Shown: positions 5,877 through 14,430, counted from the stretch's first letter. The stretch: DNA of 36,212 bases from Anaerolineales bacterium (GCA_016783125.1 JADHXE010000008.1:1-36212), one strand, 5' to 3'. The notes: generated by a model from the sequence alone, not told the origin. Numbers and translations: made by a program.

Positions 5877-8175
5877 CGCCGTCTCAAAATCGTCTGCCAC
5901 TACCAGCAGTACGAGGGCGCCAACCAGATCGTGCAGCGCCGTCCTGGCCGGTTTCCCCCGCAAAGGGCTGATCTGGCATTTCCAGGGGTCGGGCAAATCC
6001 CTGCTGATGGTCTTCGCCGCCCAAAAACTGCGCCTGCAACCCGCCCTGCGCAACCCCGCCGTCCTGATCGTCGTCGACCGCCTCGACCTCGACACCCAGA
6101 TCAGCGCCACCTTCCACGCCTCCGATATCCCCAATCTGATTAGTGCTGATTCACGCCAGGATTTGGAAACCCTGCTGCGCCAGGACACCCGCAAGATTAT
6201 TATCACGACGATTTTCAAATTCGGGGAAGCCGAGGGAGTCCTGAACGAGCGGGAGAATCTCGTGGTTTTGGTGGATGAAGCCCACCGCACCCAGGAGGGG
6301 GATCTGGGCATGAAGATGCGCGCCGCCCTGCCGAATGCCTTCCTATTTGGGTTGACCGGCACCCCGATTAATCGCCGTGACCGAAATACCTTCTACGCCT
6401 TTGGGGCCGAAGAAGATGAGCGCGGCTATATGAGCCGCTACGGCTTCGAAGAGTCTATCCGCGATGGGGCCACCCTGCCGCTGCACTTCGAGCCCCGCCT
6501 GGTGGAATTGCATATCGACAAAGACGCCATCGACCAGGCCTATGCCGAACTCACTGGCGGCCTGACTGATCTAGACCGTGAGACCCTGGCGCGTGCCGCT
6601 GCCAAGATGGCCGTGCTGGTCAAAGTCCCCGACCGTATCGAGGTAATCTGCGCCGACATCGCCCACCACTATATGGAGAAAGTCCGCCCCAACGGCTTCA
6701 AAGCCATGGTGGTGACCTACGACCAGGAGAGCTGCCTGCTCTACAAAGCCCAACTCGACCGCTACCTGCCCGAGGAAGCCAGCGAAATCGTCATCTCCGT
6801 CTCCGGCAAAGAGCGCGAAGATAAGCGCTACCGTCCGCTCAAGCGCGACCGCGACGCTGAAGAAAAGCTGCTCGACCGCTTCCGCGACCCTAACGACCCG
6901 CTGGAGATCCTGGTGGTCACCGCCAAGCTCCTCACCGGCTTCGACGCCCCCATCTTGCAGGCCATGTACCTCGACAAGCCTACGCGCGACCACACCCTGC
7001 TGCAGGCCATCACCCGAACCAACCGTACCTACGGCGACCGCAAAACCCACGGCCTGATCGTCGATTACCTGGGCGTCTTCGATGATGTCGCCAAGTCGCT
7101 GGATTTTGACGAGGCCGGTTTCCGCCAGGTGGTCTCCGACATCGTTGGCCTGAAAACCAAGCTCCCCGCAGCGATGCAGAAATGTCTGGCCTACTTCCCC
7201 GGTGTGGATCGCACCGTGAGCGGCTACGAGGGCCTGATCGCTGCCCAGGAATGCCTGCCCAACAACCAAGTCCGTGATACCTTTGCTGCCGATTACAGCT
7301 ACCTCTCCAAACTTTGGGAAGCCATCTCTCCTGACCCGATCCTGAGCGAGTATGAAACCGACTACCGCTGGCTCTCACGGGTCTACGTCTCCGTGCAGCC
7401 CACCACCGGTACCGGCGCGCTCATCTGGCACTCGCTGGGGGCCAAGACCATCGACCTGATCCACCAGAACATCCACGTCGAAGCCGTGCGCGACGACATC
7501 GACGAAATCATCCTGGACGCCGAACTGCTCGACGCCGTGCTCAACTCCCCCGATCCCGACAAAAAAGCCCAAGAACTGTCAATCAAGGTTGCTCAACGCC
7601 TGCGCAAGTATATGGGCAACCCTCGCTTTAAGAAATTATCAGAGCGTTTAGAGAAACTCAAAGAGCAGCACGAAGCCGGGCAATTGCTCAGCATCGCCTT
7701 CCTCAAAGCCCTGCTCGACCTGGCCCGTGATGTGGTCAATGCGGAGAAGGACACCCCCCAAGAAGAAGACGAAGACCGCGGTCTGGCTGCCCTGACCGCT
7801 CTCTTCGAAGAAGTCCGCAACGAGGAAACCCCCATCATCGTCGAGCGCGTCGTTGAAGACATCGACGAAATCGTGCGCCTGGTGCGCTTCGATGGCTGGC
7901 AGGCCACCAGCGCCGGAGAAAGAGAAGTGCGCAAAGCGCTCAGGAAGACATTGTTCAAGTATAAGTTGCATCAGGATAAGGAACTTTTTGAGAAGGCGTA
8001 TGGGTATGTGAGGGAATATTATTAGAAACTGCGATCAGATTCTGTACACGTAGTTTGTGCGAACGAGTGATCATTTATTCCAATCAAAAGGTGATTGGCT
8101 GAAAAGGGAGTTTGCGAGAGAGAGTAAGATTAGCCATCTCTCACGAGAATGTGATTACCAATTCGTGGGGACATA

Positions 8176-8796
8176 TCATTCAGTCTCAGGCGGTTTATCC
8201 AAAAACCGAAAATCAGCTAACAGCCCTTTTCGCCGCAACTTGGCGATCGAGGCAATCAAATCATCCAGGTTGATAAAAGCATCCGAGGAGAGACAGTAAC
8301 GTTGGATGATCGTTGTTTCTAAACCTGATTCCTGAATGGCGTTAGCTACCCGGATTACATCATCTTCGAACATCGCTCCGAGGACAGCCACCCGCCAGGC
8401 GGGATGATCTTGAGCAACACCCTGGATATAGAAGCGTAAATCCTCGTATTCTTCATAGTCGCGGTTGAAGACAACCCTGGCATAAATCTCGGCAATTTCA
8501 TCATAAAACGCTAGTGCCGTTCCTCCAACCCAGAGTATCCGCGGGAAAACGACATCAGAAGCTAGTTCTACGCCTTCCCAAGTCTGTTGTTCATCCGGGT
8601 CCAGTTCGTCGAAGATGATTTCCGAATAGAGTTCCAGGGTCGAGCTGAGTTTCGACCCATCGCCCAGAAATGGCATCCAGCTTTCCGGGTCAGGCTCGAC
8701 AAGAGCAATGATGTGGAAGTTGAACAAGGGAAGGTGGGCAAAATCCTGATCAGAGATATTGATTTGGGGGTTGGGCTGAACAATGAAGTCGTTCAT
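8176..8796 (-). CDS. Hypothetical protein, acidic, about 206 residues
   Basis: I do not recognise the family. The protein is acidic, with no signal peptide or clear membrane segment. It begins MNDFIVQPNPQINISDQDF. A Gly-rich turn LWVGGTALAFYDEI lies mid-protein, and AVLGAMFEDDVIRVANAIQE, GLETTIIQRYCLS in the last third resembles an alpha/beta strand-helix-strand. That last part recalls isochorismatase-like folds only loosely and I do not assign it. It runs opposite to hsdR, with about 150 nt of sequence between the two stop codons in which I see no gene or clear terminator. Codon use looks normal and the ORF is intact, so a real gene is likely. Confidence 0.6.
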   Translation of the reverse strand: MNDFIVQPNPQINISDQDFAHLPLFNFHIIALVEPDPESWMPFLGDGSKLSSTLELYSEIIFDELDPDEQQTWEGVELASDVVFPRILWVGGTALAFYDEIAEIYARVVFNRDYEEYEDLRFYIQGVAQDHPAWRVAVLGAMFEDDVIRVANAIQESGLETTIIQRYCLSSDAFINLDDLIASIAKLRRKGLLADFRFLDKPPETE

Positions 8797-8822
8797 AAGA
8801 TTTTGTCTCTCGCTGGTTGTGA

Positions 8823-8987
8823 TTATCGGTCTTTGGATGCTAGATTACCCACTAATCCCTTTTCAATAACTTCCCTCTTTACCATATCTTCAATCTGATA
8901 TCCATGCATATCGGATGCCGCTGCAGCCTTACGTGCCTCTTCTATCTCGTTATAATCCCCATGGAAATGCAGCCGACCATGTGGACC
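8823..8987 (-). pseudogene. Open fragment without a start codon, possible gene remnant
   Basis: On the minus strand a frame of 55 codons reads GPHGRLHFHGDYNEIEEARK and ends VGNLASKDR before TAA. TGA and TAG stand immediately before the first Gly codon and no start is available except an internal ATG. The composition looks protein-like, so it may be the 3' remnant of a lost gene upstream of the hypothetical protein on the same strand. I do not recognise it. Confidence 0.3.
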
Positions 8988-9086
8988 CTATCATACGCAT
9001 GCAGCAAGTATAGAAGATATCTTTTCATCACGCCGATTATACGATAGGCGACCTCTACGAGCACTTAAAAATGATAGAATATCACC

Positions 9087-9416
9087 ATGCCACGTAAACC
9101 AGCTATCCCCAACGAAGTACGCACTGAAGTGGAGCGCATTATCACCGACTTCAATCGCAGAACGTTCCGAAATTCTGGCATTGCCTATTCGGCGCATTAC
9201 CGGGGCAAACACCTCTACCTGAAGCGGAATGAATACGGCAAACCGATCCCGATTTGCTGCCTGACCTATACTGGCGACATGAACCGGTGGGAATTTGCGA
9301 TTTTTAAGTACACCGATGAACGCTACGCCGACCACGAGATGTTTCCCGGCATGGGCGAAGTGGACGGCACCGTCGAGGGGGCTATGCGAGCTGGTTTGGA
9401 AGCTTACCAGGTATAA
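9087..9416 (+). CDS. Conserved hypothetical small protein
   Basis: A 109-residue protein starting MPRKPAIPNEVRTEVERIIT. The first third is a basic helix (VERIITDFNRRTF). The rest is beta-rich with many aromatic residues (YSAHYRGKHLYLKRNEYGKP, RWEFAIFKYTDERY). The C-terminus GTVEGAMRAGLEAYQV is helical. It has no Cys cluster, signal peptide or membrane segment. It stands alone, head-on with the large TPR gene. Family and role are unknown to me; the intact frame and coding-like composition support a real gene. Confidence 0.65.
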   Translation: MPRKPAIPNEVRTEVERIITDFNRRTFRNSGIAYSAHYRGKHLYLKRNEYGKPIPICCLTYTGDMNRWEFAIFKYTDERYADHEMFPGMGEVDGTVEGAMRAGLEAYQV

Positions 9417-9450
9417 AAAAGAGCAAGACTGGCAAAGAAAGGTTATCAGC

Positions 9451-11406
9451 TTACTTTTTCTTTCCTCTGCGGCCGCGCTTGGCCTTCTTTTTCGGCTTTT
9501 CTACGTGTTTTTGTTCGGCGGGCTGGGTTTGTTCTTTCAGCCAGGTTACAACCCCACGTGTCTTGCGCCAGAAGTTTAGATGGGTGGATGCATAGCTGAC
9601 GGCTTCGCTTTCCCTTCCCGGAGAAATTAATTCAGGCAATCGGTTAGGAATCCGTTTTGCCCCCGTCAGGTAGTTTGGAACATGGGGATTTTGTTCCAGG
9701 GCTTCTTCCAATGCCTCTTGCGCGGCTGGCGAGTCTCCCTCTTTTTGGAATGCTCTCAGAACCTGGGTGTAGCGCCATTCCGAAGACCAATCGTCTTCGT
9801 GTTCACCCAGGAGAGTATCCACTTCGTCATTTCGGTTTAATTCCATCAGCAAAATCATCAGGGAGTATCGGATACCCTGATTGTCGCCAGGGTTCAGGCG
9901 CAGCATTTCCCGGTAGTGGGCCAAAGCGTCTTCCTTTTTTCCAAAATCCCAAAGGGTGTTCGCCAAACCAGCTCTGGCGCGCATATAGGGGCGGGTTTCC
10001 AACAGGCCCCAAAAGTAGCCCACATTTTCATCGAAAAATGCTTCCCCCAGGGCTTGTTCTCCAGCTTCCACGCCCTTTTGATAGTATTCCAGGGCTCGGC
10101 CAAGGGTGTCGGCTTCTTCTTCCGCCAACAGCACATAGGCATCCGCGCAATTGGGGGAGATAGCGATGGCCTGATGTGCCAGGTTGATACGCTTGGCCGG
10201 GTTCTGTTCTTCCCAGGCTGCATACATCATCTCCTGGGCCCGGTTCTCCTTGGGGTCCTCGAATCTGCTCCCAAACATTTGCATGGAACCTTCCATGGCG
10301 CGGCGGTCAAAGCCCATTGGCACATCGAAATCGTCATCTTTCGCATCGAATTCAGCCCAATCCAGCATATCGACAGGCCGGTTTTCGACAGGAATATCTC
10401 CGGCCGGGTATTCGATCACAACTTTTTTCACCCCCGTGTGGGTTGAGATGGTGAATTCAGCCCTGGCCGGGTGATAGTCTCCTTGATCATCGGATTTGAG
10501 ATGCTCTGGTGCGAATTTGGGGATGGCGAGCATGGCTGTCTCGTACCAGAGCAAGTCAGCGCGTTCTGGCCGTTTGGCTTCTCCATCCCGAGTAAAGACC
10601 GCGGGAATGGGGTAGCCTTCCTCATCGATCACTTCCCATCCATATTTAGCAATAGCATCCAGGTCCTCGAAAGGCACCTGGGTGATATCGCCAAAGAAGA
10701 GCGAATGTGCTCCCATTTCTGGCAGCATTTCGATTGGATTATCCACATGGTCAAACTGCAGCATATAGTCATCCCATTGTTTGTACAGCGCTAACCCATA
10801 TTCAACGCCCCCATTGCCCATCACAACAACGTAGCGGGGATCAGTATCTGGCTCTACCTGGATGGCCAGCGGCTGCATGTTGGTCAGGTGCACCCAGGGG
10901 GCAGTGCGGTAGTACTGGGCGGCAGCATCAAAAAGCGCTTCAACCAGCTCTGGCGAAACATTTTCCTGGGAAAGAAGACCGGGGATATTTGCTGGTCCTC
11001 CCATCAAATGCGCCGCCATCTCCGCTAAGATTTCATCTGCAATCTCTTCTGCTGGCTGGAACACAGCTGAGACGCCGATTTCTTCCAACGCCGGGGCCAT
11101 GGCTTCAATCAGGATTTCGTCTTCGAAATGTATTTGTTTGGGACGGTGGGGTTTCTGCGAGTTTCCTGGAAATCGGTTTCTCATCGCTTCGAAGAGTGTT
11201 TCGATAACCTGATCGGGCGTTGGCGGGGATGGATAGGTTTCGAAACCCTGGATGATGCCCTGGTCGAGATTCACCACTAAGGCACCATATGGGCGATACG
11301 AATCTTCGCCGGGGGGAGTAATCCAGATGCGCAGTTCTCGGACAGCGAGATACCAGGTTTCCTGGCGCTGAGGTAATTTCAAGGGGGATTTATGTGAGCG
11401 AGCCAT
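9451..11406 (-). CDS. DUF6930/ST7-like tetratricopeptide protein
   Basis: A large cytosolic protein of about 651 residues. The N-terminal part (ETWYLAVRELRIWITPPGED, LFEAMRNRFPGNSQKP) reads as the DUF6930-type domain. The middle (YVVVMGNGGVEYGLALYKQW, DLLWYETAMLAIPKF) is a second mixed domain. The C-terminal third holds TPR/ST7-like helical repeats (RINLAHQAIAISPNCADAYV, YYQKGVEAGEQALG, ALAHYREMLRLNPGDNQG). It ends in a Lys/Arg-rich tail KPKKKAKRGRRGKKK. The track starts at 11451, but ATG 11406 follows AAGGA by 8 nt and begins MARSHKSPLKL. It overlaps the upstream gene by 17 nt, so the two are probably one operon. The role is unknown; protein-protein scaffolding is inferred from the TPRs. Confidence 0.7.
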   Translation of the reverse strand: MARSHKSPLKLPQRQETWYLAVRELRIWITPPGEDSYRPYGALVVNLDQGIIQGFETYPSPPTPDQVIETLFEAMRNRFPGNSQKPHRPKQIHFEDEILIEAMAPALEEIGVSAVFQPAEEIADEILAEMAAHLMGGPANIPGLLSQENVSPELVEALFDAAAQYYRTAPWVHLTNMQPLAIQVEPDTDPRYVVVMGNGGVEYGLALYKQWDDYMLQFDHVDNPIEMLPEMGAHSLFFGDITQVPFEDLDAIAKYGWEVIDEEGYPIPAVFTRDGEAKRPERADLLWYETAMLAIPKFAPEHLKSDDQGDYHPARAEFTISTHTGVKKVVIEYPAGDIPVENRPVDMLDWAEFDAKDDDFDVPMGFDRRAMEGSMQMFGSRFEDPKENRAQEMMYAAWEEQNPAKRINLAHQAIAISPNCADAYVLLAEEEADTLGRALEYYQKGVEAGEQALGEAFFDENVGYFWGLLETRPYMRARAGLANTLWDFGKKEDALAHYREMLRLNPGDNQGIRYSLMILLMELNRNDEVDTLLGEHEDDWSSEWRYTQVLRAFQKEGDSPAAQEALEEALEQNPHVPNYLTGAKRIPNRLPELISPGRESEAVSYASTHLNFWRKTRGVVTWLKEQTQPAEQKHVEKPKKKAKRGRRGKKK

Positions 11407-11821
11407 AAGGGATTTCCTTCTTTGACCGTATATGTGTTTTTTCAAACACACGAAAATGACGCCGATAGGCTTCTTCCACGCCAGGATGGGCTGTTTTTGA
11501 AAAGTGTAAGGTCACGCGTTGGTGTTTGCCTTTGTGGGTGTAATTTCTGATCACCGGTTCCAGGTTCAGATCATGCGCGTGGAAGCGCAAAATTCGCAGA
11601 ACGCGGTTGGCCTTGCTCAAATTGCAGCGGATAACTTTCTCCAGGTACAGCACACGCCCGGCGCGCCAGTTTTCAAGGTCACGCACCTGGAGAAAATCCA
11701 TGGCTGCGAATACGTCTACCGGCGCGACTTCCCGTTGCTTTTCGAGGATCCCTGCCACTGCTCGAACAATACGTGGATAGAGACTATCTTTCCGGTAATT
11801 TTCCAGGGTCACTGTCTTCAT
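11390..11821 (-). CDS. Conserved hypothetical protein, operon partner of the TPR gene
   Basis: About 143 basic residues starting MKTVTLENYRKDSLYPRIVR. The first two thirds are helical (AVAGILEKQREVAPVDVFAA, FLQVRDLENWRAGRVLYLEK). The last part has several His and basic residues (RVTLHFSKTAHPGVEEAYRR, HFRVFEKTH). The track begins 24 codons earlier at 11893 with an unusual leader (MVKASDCGIHREV); I prefer the internal ATG because the protein sequence becomes coherent there, although no strong ribosome site marks either start. Its 3' end overlaps the TPR gene. Basic charge suggests nucleic-acid binding, but I do not recognise the family. Confidence 0.55.
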   Translation of the reverse strand: MKTVTLENYRKDSLYPRIVRAVAGILEKQREVAPVDVFAAMDFLQVRDLENWRAGRVLYLEKVIRCNLSKANRVLRILRFHAHDLNLEPVIRNYTHKGKHQRVTLHFSKTAHPGVEEAYRRHFRVFEKTHIRSKKEIPYGSLT

Positions 11822-11913
11822 GTGTGGCCATGATACCATACTTACATCCACCATCACTTCCCTATGAATTCCGCAATCACTTGCTTTCACCACAGGCAGA
11901 GATTGATTACAAT

Positions 11914-11964
11914 AAAGAGCGAGGCTTGTGCCGTAGGCATGCCTTTGGCAAGGTCTCGCTCTTT
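11914..11964. terminator. Stem-loop with 10-bp arms
   Basis: AAAGAGCGAG (11914-11923) pairs exactly with CTCGCTCTTT (11955-11964), and inner GCTTGTGCC/GGCAAG extend the stem. It lies between the start of the small basic protein and the end of the integrase-like gene, both minus strand. A terminator for the upstream gene or a dispersed hairpin are both possible; there is no long T tract. Confidence 0.35.
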
Positions 11965-12061
11965 GGCTATCAGGAGACGATATTTCCCTCTGTTCTACTC
12001 TAACCTTTGAAACTGCAAATTACCGTTAGGCACGCTCACTTGTTTGACGAATATCATTGGC

Positions 12062-12514
12062 TCAGAATCCCCAGACTTCTCCCATATCTGTAATGGATGG
12101 GTCATCATAACGTGATAAGGTTGCTATCCACTCTGGCATTTCTTCCTTGATGGTCTCTTTGATAAACTCTAAATCTTCTTTGTTTACTACCCCTCTCTCT
12201 TGTAGAAAAATATAGAATTTTTTCAGGCTCGCCGCATTACTTCTTATCGATGATTCGCTTGCCCACATAGCCTTTTTGATAAACCAATATCCGAGGAACA
12301 TGCCGATGTCGTATGTGCCGTCTTCAGGGGCAGTGGCATCTTCATATAGCAGGTACTCGTTGATGAAAAAATCGACATTATCAATATGCTTCTTGATTGT
12401 TCTTGCGGTTAGATTTGCATCTTGTAACCAGCTCGCAAAAACATCTAGCAGCTTTTTATTTGATGCCCTGATTTTTTTGCACTCGATCTCATATCGCTCA
12501 TAATCGTCCATCAT
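12062..12514 (-). CDS. Lone core-binding (SAM-like) integrase-type domain protein
   Basis: A 150-residue protein resembling the N-terminal core-binding domain of tyrosine recombinases without a catalytic domain. DVFASWLQDANLTARTIKKH followed by IDNVDFFINEYLLYED is the usual pattern of helix, 'ls..Ti..y' turn and helix. SIRSNAASLKKFYIFLQERG is the second helical pair. No R...HxxR...Y catalytic set is present. Similar stand-alone proteins exist as hypothetical genes, so this need not be a truncation. It sits between a possible repeat and the operon of the TPR protein. Function is unknown; DNA binding is an inference. Confidence 0.6.
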   Translation of the reverse strand: MMDDYERYEIECKKIRASNKKLLDVFASWLQDANLTARTIKKHIDNVDFFINEYLLYEDATAPEDGTYDIGMFLGYWFIKKAMWASESSIRSNAASLKKFYIFLQERGVVNKEDLEFIKETIKEEMPEWIATLSRYDDPSITDMGEVWGF

Positions 12515-12582
12515 AAGCCAATTTCCATATATCTCGCTGAAGCACTTCTAATCAACATATTATATTGTACTTTTTTTGTCGT

Positions 12583-12861
12583 CTAAGAAAACTTACACTC
12601 GCTGGAAAGGTACGGGCTAACAAATGCGATTGCGGCAGGGCATTTGTGACCCGAAAGAACCTTTACCCGATAGGTTGCTGGACGGCGACGTGAGATGGAA
12701 ATGCTCATGCGTCGTTCGGAGGGGGGCGGTTGGAAAAGGGCTACTTTTGTACCTCGCTGGCGCCTACCCAACGTCACGTTCGGTTCTGAATTGAGGACGA
12801 GGTCAGCGATGATCCCTCCGACCATAACGTGGGCGGATTTTCCCTTGGTCAACCGCATCAT
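12583..12861 (-). other. Unrecognised 0.28-kb segment with an open frame, possible inserted element
   Basis: The minus strand has an open frame of 92 codons (starts MMRLTKGKSAHVMVGGIIAD) rich in Arg and Ser, overlapping the last 59 nt of the phospholipase-like gene. Its composition is unusual for a protein here. At 12613-12653 the plus strand carries a hairpin: CGGG, ACAAATGC, a 12-nt loop, GCATTTGT, CCCG. The C-terminal end of the phospholipase-like protein is simply this segment read in another frame, which suggests the segment replaced the true gene end. I do not know the element. Confidence 0.3.
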
Positions 12862-13510
12862 TCGGGAATACTGATTTTACCGATGATGTTATCTCTCTAT
12901 TTATTTTACCAACATGAAGACCAATTAATACCAGTTTTTTCTGAAACCACTTTCTTTGAACTTGTTGAACCGCGATGCGATATTTATCTATCCTGCCATT
13001 GCTTGCCGATCCTAGGTTTTGATATAGCGTAAGAAGTGAAGCAAAGGATAGCGATGTTATGTATTGATTGATTTCTTGAGCGAATTTCGTAGCTTGCTCT
13101 TCACTTATTCCCATTGCATTCAATGCGATATTATATGTGCCCGATAAAGATTTCCTGACTGTTTTTACACGCAGAATGTTGAAAAACTCCAGTATGATTG
13201 TGCAATCCTGGGAAGATAGTTCATTATTTTGCCAATATAAAGGGAATTTCCGCTGAATGATTTTTGGTAAATTTAATTTATCCGATAAACAATGTGCCAG
13301 ATATCCATGTAAAAAGGATTTTAGATGGGGGTATCGACCAAAATAACCCAGCATTTCTTCAGGCGAAATATGTGTTTGGCTTCGGCTCATACCCGCCACA
13401 AGGTATCGAATATCCGGAGCGATTGCTCCCCAGTAATATTCTTGAGGATTATCTGGCTTGATATAAGTTTCAAGTTCACTTGCTAATATGATATGAGAGT
13501 ATGGTCCCAT
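12803..13510 (-). CDS. Zinc-dependent phospholipase C-like protein
   Basis: About 235 residues starting MGPYSHIILASELETYIKP, the N-terminus typical of bacterial zinc-dependent phospholipase C-like (S1/P1-like) proteins. Early His and Asp residues in GPYSHI, YYWGAIAPDIRYL and SRSQTHIS, and the His in LKSFLHGYLAHCLSDKL, are candidate metal ligands. No signal peptide is present, so it may act inside the cell. ATG 13510 is used; GTG 13516 is two codons earlier. The last 20 or so residues (NDAVDQGKIRPRYGRRDHR) are basic and come from the adjoining unrecognised segment, so the natural C-terminus may be lost. Substrate unknown. Confidence 0.65.
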   Translation of the reverse strand: MGPYSHIILASELETYIKPDNPQEYYWGAIAPDIRYLVAGMSRSQTHISPEEMLGYFGRYPHLKSFLHGYLAHCLSDKLNLPKIIQRKFPLYWQNNELSSQDCTIILEFFNILRVKTVRKSLSGTYNIALNAMGISEEQATKFAQEINQYITSLSFASLLTLYQNLGSASNGRIDKYRIAVQQVQRKWFQKKLVLIGLHVGKINREITSSVKSVFPNDAVDQGKIRPRYGRRDHR

Positions 13511-13576
13511 AAACACTCAAACCATCAGACTGTGGATATTCATCATGATTACCTTCAAACCAATTTTAAAACCTGA

Positions 13577-13621
13577 AATCGCCAAGCCACAGGCTGTTGG
13601 TTCGGTTCCAGCTTGGCGATT
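13577..13621 (-). terminator. Stem-loop terminator after vapBC
   Basis: AATCGCCAAGC (13577-13587) and GCTTGGCGATT (13611-13621) are exact inverted repeats. Read on the minus strand, the stem is followed by TTTCAGGTTTTAAAATT. It lies about 45 nt past the vapC stop and so probably ends that transcript. Confidence 0.55.
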
Positions 13622-13666
13622 CTACGGGGTATCCGAATCAAGGCCAAGTATGCTCACCTTGACCCA

Positions 13667-14119
13667 CTAATCCAACATCCCCGGCAAATCTTCTGGAAAT
13701 AGCCTAAATCCCCGTTGCCGGGCGGCTTTCCATAATTGACGGTCGAAAGTTGCCAGGGTTATTTCCCGGCCCAAGGCGTCCTGCCAAACAAGCATGGCTG
13801 CCAGGTGAACAGCATCATAACCCCGTAAGCCATCGCTCCAGGCTAAGTCGCCAGCTCGCGCCACTAAGGGCGGAGTGATCTCGATCACAGCCAACGACTC
13901 CCAGTCTTCAAGGAACATGCTCCAGGCGCGCTGTGCTTCCTCTGCCTCCAGCCATCCCATCCGGCTGGCTTTGGCCAGGGCAGCTGCCATCTCAGCACGC
14001 GTAATCAAAGCTGACCCGAACAAGTCCATCAAGGACCACCAGCTTTTGAGTTCTTCGCTGCCCAACTCTTCGACATACCGTTTGAGCAATGCGCTGGTAT
14101 CAAGGTAGGTAATCGACAT
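13667..14119 (-). CDS. vapC: VapC-type PIN-domain ribonuclease toxin
   Basis: A 150-residue PIN-domain toxin that should cleave RNA in a metal-dependent way. Visible features are TYLDTSALLKRYVEELGSEE with the first catalytic Asp, ITRAEMAAALAKASRMGWL with a conserved Glu, LRGYDAVHLAAMLV with the third acidic residue, and LATFDRQLWKAARQRGF with the fourth. That set is typical of VapC. The start MSITYLDTS at 14119 is preferred to the track's 14131. It overlaps the antitoxin by 20 nt, so the two are coupled. A stem-loop follows the stop. Confidence 0.9.
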   Translation of the reverse strand: MSITYLDTSALLKRYVEELGSEELKSWWSLMDLFGSALITRAEMAAALAKASRMGWLEAEEAQRAWSMFLEDWESLAVIEITPPLVARAGDLAWSDGLRGYDAVHLAAMLVWQDALGREITLATFDRQLWKAARQRGFRLFPEDLPGMLD

Positions 14120-14384
14120 CGCGATCCTCACTCACCAGGTCTGAGATCATTTTTGGGCCGCGATTTATGGCCACCGGTTTCCTGACTGGAAGATTGCGAC
14201 CACTCCAGGACACCAATCCGGCTGCGACCAGAGCTTGCATGCGTTCTTCCAGGGTTGCTCCCTCGGGCACAATGCGGCCGATGGGTTTGCCCCGCTTGGT
14301 GATGGTGATCGTCTTCCCGCTCTCAACCTGGCGGAGATACTTGCTCAAGTTGGCTTTCAAATCCCGAATACTGGTTTGAGTCAT
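14100..14384 (-). CDS. Phd/YefM-like antitoxin of the VapC pair
   Basis: A 94-residue antitoxin starting MTQTSIRDLKANLSKYLRQV, followed by SGKTITITKRGKPIGRIVPE, which is the classical Phd/YefM DNA-binding fold ('v..lr..l...l..v..g..i.it.rgkpva.ivp'). The C-terminal half (ERMQALVAAGLVSWSGRNLP, SDLVSEDRDVDYLP) is the toxin-binding tail. ATG 14384 follows AGAGGTG; the track start at 14411 lies before this site. The toxin start lies inside its 3' end. Two GTGGACA direct repeats upstream around the -10 box are a likely operator. Confidence 0.9.
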   Translation of the reverse strand: MTQTSIRDLKANLSKYLRQVESGKTITITKRGKPIGRIVPEGATLEERMQALVAAGLVSWSGRNLPVRKPVAINRGPKMISDLVSEDRDVDYLP

Positions 14385-14403
14385 GTGGCACCTCTTTATT
14401 GAT

Positions 14404-14430
14404 GTGGACACATTATACCCTAGGTGGACA
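14404..14430 (-). promoter_or_regulatory. vapBC promoter with paired operator repeats
   Basis: On the minus strand, TATAAT is at 14417-14412. GTGGACA (plus strand) occurs at 14404-14410 and 14424-14430, 20 bp apart, one on each side of the -10 box. Two helical turns of spacing fits cooperative antitoxin binding. The -35 is not clear. Confidence 0.45.

Larger units (their letters stand above)
5015..8025 (+). pseudogene. hsdR: Type I restriction endonuclease subunit HsdR, interrupted by two frame breaks
   Basis: Joining three frames gives a protein of about 989 residues, near the family's usual size. The start MFNELNTVENFIRDTLCG (from 5015) is separated from APYFPVGRNSKG by a 40-nt insertion that shifts the frame. 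An extra C at 5940 separates YQQYEGANQIV from LAGFPRKGLIWHF. Recognisable parts are the nuclease motif RRPDLMLFVNGFPLVLVEAK (D, ExK), Walker A QGSGKSLLM, DEAH box VVLVDEAH, motif III LTGTP, the second RecA lobe (ILVVTAKLLTGFDAP, QAITRTNR), and a C-terminal helical region. A 21-nt repeat adds VLSGVEG at 5855-5876. As sequenced it cannot cut DNA, leaving at most methylation; the single C could be a sequencing error but the 40-nt insertion is not. Confidence 0.85.

Noticed and set aside
5046-6362. Long minus-strand ORF of 438 codons
   Set aside because: It is the antisense shadow of hsdR in GC-rich DNA. The plus strand carries all recognised motifs.
6571-7269. Minus-strand ORF of 232 codons
   Set aside because: Antisense shadow of the hsdR helicase region; the sequence is rich in repeated Gly/Val/Asp and matches no family.
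8176-8796. Isochorismatase-like hydrolase
   Set aside because: Only one strand-helix-strand segment near the C-terminus is reminiscent. The catalytic Asp/Lys/Cys pattern is not recognisable.
12606-12655. Integron attC-like site (GGCTAAC with inverted CAAATGC/GCATTTG)
   Set aside because: The left core resembles RYYYAAC but the matching GTTRRRY is missing on the other side, and no integrase or cassette array is near. I keep it only as a hairpin.
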